A stretch of DNA of 64,000 nt from Kiloniellales bacterium. GTDB lineage: Bacteria; Pseudomonadota; Alphaproteobacteria; Kiloniellales; JAKSDN01. How positions within the stretch are numbered: the first letter of the stretch is position 1; the number at the start of each line of letters is the position of its first letter. The stretch covers positions 1 to 64,000 of the forward strand of contig JASJEC010000051.1 of NCBI GenBank assembly GCA_030064845.1, given 5' to 3'. Below, in pieces: positions 58,191 through 64,000 of the stretch. The notes under the pieces were generated by a model. It ran no database searches. It was not told the origin of the DNA and saw only the letters and a program-made list of their open reading frames with translations. Both the position numbers and the translations under genes were made by a program.

Positions 58191-59400
58191 CGACAATCGA
58201 CTCGCTGAAGCCGGCCTCGCAGTAAGACAGGTAGTACTCCCACATGCGTTTGAACCGCGGGTCGTAGCCCTGCTGCCTGATACGCGGCCACGCCGATTGG
58301 AACTTCTTCTGCCAGAGCATCAGGGTCTTCGCGTAGTCCTGGCCGAAGAAGAGCTCTTCCTCGATGTCCAGCCGGTGCTCCCGGCTGACACGCCGGAACT
58401 CGGCCTTGCTCGGCAGGAGCCCGCCCGGAAAAATGTACTTCTGAATGAAGTCGGGGCTGCGGCGATAGTCCGCGAAGCGCTCGTCGGCAATGGTGATGGT
58501 CTGGATCACCGCGCAGCCGCCCGGCTTCAGGCGCTTGCGCACCGTGGCGAAGTACCGGTCCCAGTAGCGCTCGCCGACCGCCTCGAACATCTCGATCGAG
58601 ACCAGCGCGTCAAAGCGTCCGGAGACGTCGCGGTAGTCGACCAGACGGATGTCCACGCTGTCGGCCAGGCCCTTCTGCGCGATGGAAGCGACCGCGTAGC
58701 TTCGCTGCTCGCTGGACAGCGTGATCCCGGTGACCCGGGCGCCGTGCCGTGCCGCCGCGTGGGTCGCGAAGCCGCCCCAACCGCAGCCGACCTCGAGCAC
58801 CTCCATCCCCTCGCGGAGCCCGGCCATCTCGGCGATCGTTTCGTACTTCCGGCTCTGCGCGGTCTCGAGCTCCTCGTCCTCTTCGCCGGCAAAGAGCGCC
58901 GCCGAATAGGTCATGGTCGGGTCGAGCCAGAGCTGGTAGAACGCGTTGCCGAGGTCGTAGTGGTGAGCAATGTTGCGGCGGCTGCCGCGCTTGCTGTTGC
59001 GGTTCAGCTTGTGGCGCAACCGGAGGAAGGCGCGCAGCCAGGCTGACATCATCCGGTGGTGGCCCATGGTTGATTCGTTGCGCTGCATGAGGCGCAGCAG
59101 GGCGGTCATGTCCGAGGTCGACCAGTCGCCGTCCATGTAGCTCTCGGCGAAGGCCAGATCGGCGCCGAACAGGAGCCGCCGGAAGACGTCGGGATTGTAA
59201 AACTGGATATCGGCATCGATGCCGCCCGCTTCGCCGAACACCGCGACGGTGCCGTTCGGCAGGGTGATTCGCAGGCTGCCTGCGACGACGCGGCGCAGGA
59301 TGCTGAGAACGGTGTGCCCGGCCATCCCCAAGCCGGACGTCAGGACAGGCGATGCGGATACTGCTCCGTCGGGCAGGCTGTGTTCTTCGCTAATCGACAT
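58156..59400 (-). CDS. cfa: Cyclopropane-fatty-acyl-phospholipid synthase-like methyltransferase
   Basis: A 414-residue SAM-dependent enzyme that methylates or cyclopropanates unsaturated acyl chains in phospholipids. The SAM motif is EVLEVGCGWGGFATHAA, the acyl-site His is in NIAHHYDLGNAFY and the TMTYSAALF segment follows. The C-terminal half carries IEMFEAVGERYW and the YIFPGGLLPS block. ATG 59400. Its location in an RpoE-ChrR cluster, with a DUF1365 and an FAD protein, suggests membrane lipid modification under singlet-oxygen stress, possibly toward furan fatty acids as reported in Rhodobacter. Confidence 0.88.
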   Translation of the reverse strand: MSISEEHSLPDGAVSASPVLTSGLGMAGHTVLSILRRVVAGSLRITLPNGTVAVFGEAGGIDADIQFYNPDVFRRLLFGADLAFAESYMDGDWSTSDMTALLRLMQRNESTMGHHRMMSAWLRAFLRLRHKLNRNSKRGSRRNIAHHYDLGNAFYQLWLDPTMTYSAALFAGEEDEELETAQSRKYETIAEMAGLREGMEVLEVGCGWGGFATHAAARHGARVTGITLSSEQRSYAVASIAQKGLADSVDIRLVDYRDVSGRFDALVSIEMFEAVGERYWDRYFATVRKRLKPGGCAVIQTITIADERFADYRRSPDFIQKYIFPGGLLPSKAEFRRVSREHRLDIEEELFFGQDYAKTLMLWQKKFQSAWPRIRQQGYDPRFKRMWEYYLSYCEAGFSESIVDVGLFKIRRPD

Positions 59401-59403
59401 GGA

Positions 59404-60201
59404 TTACTTCTCTAAGTGCTGAAGGACCGGCTCGACAACAGTGAAGGGTTGCCGCGGAGGAGAGCCGCGCCTGTAGTACGAAAAGCCCTTCCCCCACATT
59501 TTCAAGGCTTCCCAGTGGATTCCCCCGATGACCTTCAAGGTCATCAACGGGTTTTGTGCCACCACCCTGGCAAGATTGGAAGACGTTAGTGCGCGGCGCT
59601 CGCCGACGAAGGCCGCGTTCAGCATGGTCCTTCCGCCGCTGGACTGCCGGATCGCGAGGTTCATGCGTGGGCCTGGAGGGTGCACCCGGAAACGATAGTC
59701 GGCGTCCATGGACATGAAGGGCGAGACGTAGAACTTCTTGGGGCACTCGTGCCGCAGCACGCCGTCCTCGCGGCTGTTGGGCAGCACGTAGCTGTGGCTC
59801 TCGCCGAAGGTATTGCGCACCTCGTAGATCATGGCCGCGACGCGGCCGGCGGTGTCGTAGCAGTAGTAGACCGAGAGCGGATTGAATACGTAGCCCCAGA
59901 GCCGCGGGTAGCAAAGCAGCTCGACCCGCCCGAGCTCGGTGGTGGTGCCGGCTTCGCGGCAGATGCGGTGCGCGTAGGCCTTCACGTCGCCGGCGTCGCG
60001 GTCACCGTGGTCCCGGTTGTGGAACGACAGGACGTTCCAGCGGTTCCACGAAAAGAACGGGATGGCGCGGTCAAGCGCCTCGAGCTCGTCGAGGTCGATC
60101 AAAAGGCTGAAGACCCGGTATACGAGGCGGTGCGTCTTCGGATGAAAGCGGTGGTGCAGCACGCGGCCGGCGTAGATCGCGCTGTGCCGGATCGAGGTCA
60201 T
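59404..60201 (-). CDS. DUF1365 protein
   Basis: A 265-residue protein of the DUF1365 family. Typical blocks are the N-terminal IYAGRVLHHRFHPKTHRLVYRVF, then GYVFNPLSVYYCYD, and KKFYVSPFMSMDADYRFRV. From memory, the orthologous gene in Rhodobacter (RSP_1091) is required for furan-fatty-acid formation. The ATG at 60201 overlaps the FAD gene stop (ATGA). It stops only four bases before the cfa start. Confidence 0.88.
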   Translation of the reverse strand: MTSIRHSAIYAGRVLHHRFHPKTHRLVYRVFSLLIDLDELEALDRAIPFFSWNRWNVLSFHNRDHGDRDAGDVKAYAHRICREAGTTTELGRVELLCYPRLWGYVFNPLSVYYCYDTAGRVAAMIYEVRNTFGESHSYVLPNSREDGVLRHECPKKFYVSPFMSMDADYRFRVHPPGPRMNLAIRQSSGGRTMLNAAFVGERRALTSSNLARVVAQNPLMTLKVIGGIHWEALKMWGKGFSYYRRGSPPRQPFTVVEPVLQHLEK

Positions 60202-61553
60202 GCGGCGCTGACCCGCTCGTACTCGGGCAACCTGACCTGGGCCGGCCAACCGGCCGGCAGGCCGATCCGGTCGTCCTCGGGCCGGACCGCCCAGGGCCGC
60301 CGTTCGCCGCCCAGGGCCTCGGCAACCGCCAGGCCGGACTGGATCCCGTCCTCGTGGAAGCCGTAGCCGAAGTAGCTGCCGCAGTACCAGATCCGGTCTC
60401 TCCCTTGGATCGTCCAAAGCTGTCTCTGGGCCTCGCGGGCGGCCATGTCGTAGACCGGGTGATCGTAGAGGAAGCTCCGTACGATCGAGCCGTCGCTGGG
60501 CTCGTGCGCGGGGTTCAGCGTCACGAAGTAGTCGGTCTCGCAGTTCAGCGGCTGGAGGCTGTTCATCCAGTAGCTCACGCAGAGCCGACGGCCGTCGGGC
60601 TTGTCCTCGGCAAGGTAGTTCCAGCTGCACCAGGCCGCTCGCCGCTTGGGCATCAGGCTCCTGTCGGTGTGCAGGATGGCGCGGTTCCGGGCGTAGTGGA
60701 AGGCGGAGAAAATGTCCCGCTCATCTTCGGTCGGGTCCCCCAGCATGCTGAGGGTCTGGTCCGCGTGGCTCGCCAGCACGACGTGATCGTAGGCGCTGAC
60801 CTGCCCGTTGTGGGTCTCGACCTCGACCCCGCCGGGCTGTCGCCTGACCGTGCGGACGGCGCTGTTCAGACGAATCCCGTCGCCCAGGTGGCCGGCGACC
60901 CGCTGCACGTAGTTCCGGCTGCCGCCCCGAACGGTGCGCCACTGAGGCCGGTTGGCCAGCTTCAGCAGGCCGTGGTTCTCGCAGAACTCGACAAAGCTAA
61001 GAAGGGGGTAGTCCAGCATTTTCTTCGCCGGCGTCGACCAGATCGCCGCGCCCATGGGCACAAGGTGATAGTCGATGAAGGCCCGGCTGTAGCGCTTTCG
61101 CGCCAGGTAATCGCCCAGGGTGGTCGCCTCTTCGCCCGGCTTGCGAACGTCCAGAGGCGCCTGCCGGTAGAAGCGCAGCAGGTCTTGGGTCATGCGCCAG
61201 AAGTCGAGCCGCAGCAAGTTGGACTTCTGGGCCACCATTCCCGCCAGGTCGCGGCCCGCATACTCGAACCGGCCGTTGCCGACAGAGACGGCGAAGGACA
61301 TGTCGGAAGCCGCCGTTTCCACGTCGAGGTGGCGGAAGAACGGCGTCAAGTTTGGATAGCTGTGCTCGTTGTAGACGATAAACCCGGTATCGACGGGCCC
61401 GTCCGGCGTATCCACGGTATTGGAGTGTCCGCCAAGCCGGTCGTCCTTTTCATAGAGATGGACGGTATGGTTGCGCGAGAGCAACCAAGCCGCGGAGAGC
61501 CCGGAGATGCCCGAACCAACCACGGCGATGCGCAATTTCCGCTGTTTTTCCAA
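60198..61553 (-). CDS. FAD-dependent amine oxidase-like oxidoreductase
   Basis: A 451-residue flavoprotein. The dinucleotide-binding motif is RIAVVGSGISGLSAAWLL, followed by the acidic end (VHLYEKDDRLGGHSNTVD) and, at the C-terminus, the second flavin motif GSYFGYGFHEDGIQSGLAVAEAL. The start is TTG 61551-61553, since the FAD fold begins directly after it. It lies 59 bases from a predicted RpoE-type promoter and starts the five-gene minus-strand operon. Its substrate is likely a lipid; it corresponds by position to RSP_1090 of Rhodobacter. Confidence 0.88.
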   Translation of the reverse strand: MEKQRKLRIAVVGSGISGLSAAWLLSRNHTVHLYEKDDRLGGHSNTVDTPDGPVDTGFIVYNEHSYPNLTPFFRHLDVETAASDMSFAVSVGNGRFEYAGRDLAGMVAQKSNLLRLDFWRMTQDLLRFYRQAPLDVRKPGEEATTLGDYLARKRYSRAFIDYHLVPMGAAIWSTPAKKMLDYPLLSFVEFCENHGLLKLANRPQWRTVRGGSRNYVQRVAGHLGDGIRLNSAVRTVRRQPGGVEVETHNGQVSAYDHVVLASHADQTLSMLGDPTEDERDIFSAFHYARNRAILHTDRSLMPKRRAAWCSWNYLAEDKPDGRRLCVSYWMNSLQPLNCETDYFVTLNPAHEPSDGSIVRSFLYDHPVYDMAAREAQRQLWTIQGRDRIWYCGSYFGYGFHEDGIQSGLAVAEALGGERRPWAVRPEDDRIGLPAGWPAQVRLPEYERVSAA

Positions 61554-61588
61554 AACGCTGTCCCGCCCTTCTAGTATGCGTTAGATTG

Positions 61589-61618
61589 AGCCTACGTCTG
61601 CCGCGCAAGATCGGATCA
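61589..61618 (-). promoter_or_regulatory. RpoE-type promoter of the FAD-DUF1365-cfa operon
   Basis: On the minus strand TGATCC (61613-61618) is followed after 18 bases by TAGGCT (61589-61594). The -35 is identical to the Rhodobacter sigmaE consensus, and the -10 resembles TAAGA only in part. The predicted start is about 30 bases from the TTG start codon of the FAD gene. Confidence 0.65.
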
Positions 61619-61645
61619 GCCCCCCGCCGATCCGCTCGAGCGCAG

Positions 61646-61675
61646 TGATCTATCCCTGATGACGGACCGTATCAA
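61646..61675 (+). promoter_or_regulatory. RpoE-type promoter of rpoE-chrR (autoregulation)
   Basis: TGATCT (61646-61651), an 18-bp spacer and TATCAA (61670-61675) lie 27 bases before the rpoE ATG. The -35 differs from TGATCC by one base and the spacing equals that of the divergent promoter, from which it is separated by only 27 bases. This is the expected arrangement for an autoregulated ECF sigma factor. Confidence 0.55.
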
Positions 61676-61701
61676 GCGCGTTACGTCTCAGGGAAAGGCT
61701 T

Positions 61702-62301
61702 ATGCTGCAGCAATCTACGGTTGAGACTAGTCAGAAAATACGGATGAACGCTCACGCTATGGAGCTGGATCTGGAAGGCGATCTCTGCTTGGTGGCGCGG
61801 GATCGCGACCGGCAAGCTTTTGCCCGCCTTTTCAGCTACTTCGCGCCACGGTTGAAAGCTTACCTCTGTAAATGCGGCTCGGACGCGGAGACCGCCGAAG
61901 AGGTGATGCAGGAGGCGATGGTGTCGGTGTGGCGCAAGGCACACCTTTACGATGTGCGGAAAGCGCGCGCTAATACGTGGATTTTTACGATCGCGCGTAA
62001 TCTCCGCGTAGATCGCATCAGGAAGGACATGCGGCCAACGGTCGACCCGAACGACCCCGCTCTGGTGCAGCCGGAGCCGGAAGACGGCGAGACCGCGGTG
62101 ACCCGCATTCAGAACCGCGACCGGGTGCGGCAGGCGCTCGGGTCGCTTTCGCGAGAGCAGGCGAAGGTAATCGAGCTCTCTTTCTTCGGCGACAAGTCGC
62201 ACGCGGATATCGCCGACCAGTTGGATCTCCCCCTCGGGACAGTGAAGTCTCGAATTCGCTTGGCGCTGGGGAAACTGAAGAACGCTTTGGAGGACGCATG
62301 A
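61702..62301 (+). CDS. rpoE: ECF sigma factor, RpoE of the ChrR type
   Basis: A 199-residue extracytoplasmic-function sigma factor. Region 2 includes AFARLFSYFAPRLKAYLCK and AEEVMQEAMVSVWRKAH, with TWIFTIARNLRVDRIRKD as region 2.4. Region 4 is REQAKVIELSFFGDKSHADIADQLDLPLGTVKSRIRLA. The ATG at 61702 is preceded by GGGAAAGG. It overlaps chrR by four bases (ATGA), so the anti-sigma factor is made with it. In Rhodobacter the pair answers singlet oxygen. Confidence 0.92.
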   Translation: MLQQSTVETSQKIRMNAHAMELDLEGDLCLVARDRDRQAFARLFSYFAPRLKAYLCKCGSDAETAEEVMQEAMVSVWRKAHLYDVRKARANTWIFTIARNLRVDRIRKDMRPTVDPNDPALVQPEPEDGETAVTRIQNRDRVRQALGSLSREQAKVIELSFFGDKSHADIADQLDLPLGTVKSRIRLALGKLKNALEDA

Positions 62302-62969
62302 CCGAGCCTCGGCATCACATTGCAGACGAGACCCTGGCGGCCTACGCCGCGGGCAACCTGGACCGCGCCCTGTCGGTCGTCGTCGCCTCGCACCTGACCC
62401 TCTGTCCGTCCTGCCGGTCGCGGCTGGAGACGGTCGAGGAGATCGGTGGCTTGCTCTTGGATGACCTGGAGCCCATGGAGGTCTCGAGCGACGGTCTCGA
62501 TCTGATCATGGCCCGCTTGGACGAGGAACCGGTGGGGGAGGAGAGCGCGCCCAACCCTGAGACGCGCCGGCGCAAGGACGCCAAAGTGGTGCCGCAGCCG
62601 CTGCGCGACCTGCTGCCGGACAATCTGGACGATCTGCCCTGGCGGAACCTGGGTAACGGTGTGAAGCAGTTCAGGATCGAAGGCTTTGACGACCGTTCGG
62701 GCACTCTCTGTCTGCTGAACATCGCGCCGGGCACGATGATCCCGCAGCACACGCACGATGGCGCGGAACTGACCCTGATTCTCAAGGGTTCGTTCGGCGA
62801 CGAGCTCGGCCGGTTTCAGCGCGGCGATATCGCCGAGGTCGACAGCAGCGTCAGCCACCAGCCGATCGCCGATACGGACGAGGCCTGTATCTGCCTGATA
62901 GCGACGGAAGGCCCGCTGCGCTTCAAGGGTTTCCTGCCCCGGCTGCTTCAGCCGATCATTGGGATGTAG
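62298..62969 (+). CDS. chrR: Anti-sigma factor ChrR
   Basis: A 223-residue zinc anti-sigma factor with two domains. The N-terminal ZAS motif is intact: His7, His32, Cys36 and Cys39 (SHLTLCPSCR). The C-terminal cupin holds a second metal site, His151, His153, Glu157 and His187 (IPQHTHDGAELT, SSVSHQPI), the same residues as in the Rhodobacter protein. It should release RpoE on singlet oxygen. Its end is followed by a strong terminator. Confidence 0.93.
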   Translation: MTEPRHHIADETLAAYAAGNLDRALSVVVASHLTLCPSCRSRLETVEEIGGLLLDDLEPMEVSSDGLDLIMARLDEEPVGEESAPNPETRRRKDAKVVPQPLRDLLPDNLDDLPWRNLGNGVKQFRIEGFDDRSGTLCLLNIAPGTMIPQHTHDGAELTLILKGSFGDELGRFQRGDIAEVDSSVSHQPIADTDEACICLIATEGPLRFKGFLPRLLQPIIGM

Positions 62970-63011
62970 CGGACTGCGGTAGCCGCATACGCCGCTATCC
63001 GAAAGTAATTC

Positions 63012-63042
63012 GGGGCCAAGCTTTTGAGCTTGGCCCCTTTTT
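63012..63042 (+). terminator. Rho-independent terminator of rpoE-chrR
   Basis: An 11-bp perfect stem GGGGCCAAGCT / AGCTTGGCCCC with a four-base loop and five Ts directly after. It lies 43 bases beyond the chrR stop codon. Confidence 0.88.
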
Positions 63043-63069
63043 CGTGAAGGTTGGTGGCTGGTTCGGCTC

Positions 63070-63210
63070 TAGAGCAGATCCGGTTTTGATTGAATCGCCG
63101 GAGGCGATCCATCCAAACCCGGTGAATCTGCTCTAACAAGTTGATATCGAGCGGATTCACATGTTTTGCCGGAACCGCGAAGCGTTTCCGTCAAAACATG
63201 ATTCGCTCTA
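63070..63210. repeat. Dispersed two-hairpin repeat, copy 3 (module A then module B)
   Basis: The copy consists of module A (63070-63135), an 11-base linker (ACAAGTTGATA) and module B (63147-63210), in the same orientation as copy 1. In B the inner stem is GGAACCGC-GAA-GCGTTTCC against GGAAACCAC-GAA-GTGGTTCC in copy 1, so paired bases changed together. The last three bases are, on the minus strand, the TAG stop codon of the 126-aa gene (63208-63210). Confidence 0.85.
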
Positions 63211-63588
63211 GCGCAGGAAGATCTCGATCTCGAACAACTGCTGTATCACCATGAGCGTCGCTAGCATGGCGATGCCGCCCAGGGCGATCGCCAGGACGGC
63301 GCCGCCATAGGTCATCAGAAACAGGTTGCCCGCGGTGAGGATCGGGTGCCTGCGCCGTTCTTCCGCGCGCCGCGCCGCGCTACGCCGCTCCTTGCCGGCA
63401 ACGATCGTCACGTAGAAGCGGAAGAACGGCAGGGGCACCGAGAGCCGCAGGTTGATCGGATGCTCGCCCGACCACTGTCGGAGATTCGCCCGTTCCTCGG
63501 CGGCGAGATCCTCGCCCTCCGGCGCGCCTGCCTCGTCGCGGTCGATCGCCGCCTCGGCGCGGCCGTCCAACTCGCTCTGCTGTTCCAT
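63208..63588 (-). CDS. Small membrane protein, hypothetical (126 aa)
   Basis: A 126-residue protein with an acidic, soluble N-terminus (about 1-45, rich in Glu and Asp), a basic stretch (KERRSAARRAEERRRH) and one or two membrane helices at the C-terminus (NLFLMTYGGAVLAIALGGIAMLATLMVI). I do not recognise a family. ATG 63588 has GGAAAG upstream and fits better than the longer frame to 63744. The stop codon TAG comes from repeat copy 3. Confidence 0.55.
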   Translation of the reverse strand: MEQQSELDGRAEAAIDRDEAGAPEGEDLAAEERANLRQWSGEHPINLRLSVPLPFFRFYVTIVAGKERRSAARRAEERRRHPILTAGNLFLMTYGGAVLAIALGGIAMLATLMVIQQLFEIEIFLR

Positions 63589-63740
63589 GCCTGGCTTTCC
63601 GTTCAGCCGGTGAGGGCGGGAGCGATTCAACCAGCTGGGGGTAAGGAGCCGATTAACGAGGCAGGAGAGCGGCGCGGGCCCCTCGCAACCCTGGAGAAGC
63701 GCCGAATTTCTCTCAAAAGGCGGGCATCGGCGCCGGCCGG

Positions 63741-64000
63741 TCACGACGGGCCGAAGGCGACATCGGCGATCCAGTTCCTTTCCCGCCGCGCGAGGCGGGA
63801 CTCCGTGGTTTCCCCGTCGAAGTCGGTCACGGCACGGTCGAAGTCGTCGGCGGTCAGGTTCTCGAAGCAGTTCACGTTGACCACCGCATAGACCCTCCCG
63901 CCGCTCTCGCTGGTCACCACGGGCACCGCGCCGCAGCGCCGGCAGATGTGGAAATCGGCGGTCTCGGTCCCGAAGCGGTAGCGCGTCACCATGGCCGGCT
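63741..64000 (-). CDS. GFA family (glutathione-dependent formaldehyde-activating enzyme-like), C-terminal part
   Basis: The C-terminal part of a CENP-V/GFA zinc protein that continues past the right edge. The visible segment YRFGTETADFHICRRCGAVPVV contains the second CxxC (CRRC) zinc motif, and the domain end follows (YAVVNVNCFENL). The in-frame ATG at 63992 cannot be the true start because the first half of the domain with its first CxxxC motif is missing. Family members are about 130-150 residues; only some are formaldehyde-active. Confidence 0.75.
   Translation of the reverse strand, partial: PAMVTRYRFGTETADFHICRRCGAVPVVTSESGGRVYAVVNVNCFENLTADDFDRAVTDFDGETTESRLARRERNWIADVAFGPS

Overview
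The window is high-GC chromosomal DNA from an alphaproteobacterium. The dcw gene order, the (GTTC)N7(GTTC) LexA-type box, a ChrR/RpoE pair and DUF1127 proteins all fit that class. A Rhodospirillales-like lineage is my best guess, but that is inference and there is no rRNA to check it against. No tRNA, rRNA, transposase, phage gene or CRISPR array was seen.

Layout. 1-9171 is a mixed housekeeping region: MFS transporter (partial), gamma-glutamylcyclotransferase-like protein, cation/proton antiporter, flavodoxin-like reductase, a HtrA-like protein without its catalytic triad, an aspartoacylase-like peptidase, DUF1761, a UvrD/PcrA helicase and prmA. 9172-19294 is more accessory. It holds an 895-aa secreted protein with about 17 RTX-like repeats, an orphan Tat-exported substrate-binding protein, a protein with two DUF1127 motifs, an aminopeptidase P, small ORFs and several palindromic repeats. 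18329-42800 is one long minus-strand block: mraZ-rsmH-ftsL-ftsI-murE-murF-mraY-murD-ftsW-murG-murC-murB-ddl-ftsQ-ftsA-ftsZ, then bamD, recN, ligA and a threonine dehydratase-like gene. Most dcw genes overlap by 1-14 bases, so translation is probably coupled. lpxC is absent between ftsZ and bamD. Upstream of mraZ lie a TGGG operator on a 10-bp period over a TTGACA-N17-TATCCC promoter, a LexA-type box, an exact second copy of the operator core, and then rnpB.

43611-54295 carries an AmpD-like amidase, an Uup-type ABC-F protein, a TerB-DnaJ protein, DUF3750, a fused 5-oxoprolinase/hydantoinase with a MarR-type regulator, a nuclease-fold protein lacking two catalytic arginines, and an alpha/beta hydrolase. 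54440-62969 looks like a singlet-oxygen (RpoE-ChrR) stress locus: rpoE-chrR on the plus strand and, divergently, FAD oxidoreductase, DUF1365, CFA synthase-like methyltransferase, MFS and DUF3833, with a facing DUF6134-SDR-SnoaL operon. TGATCC-like -35 boxes with 18-bp spacers lie before all three transcription units.

The observation most likely to be new is a roughly 140-bp two-hairpin repeat present three times (14358-14497, 17546-17685, 63070-63210). In all three copies its outer end supplies the TAG stop codon of the neighbouring gene. The second is the RTX-like solenoid protein at 9405-12092.
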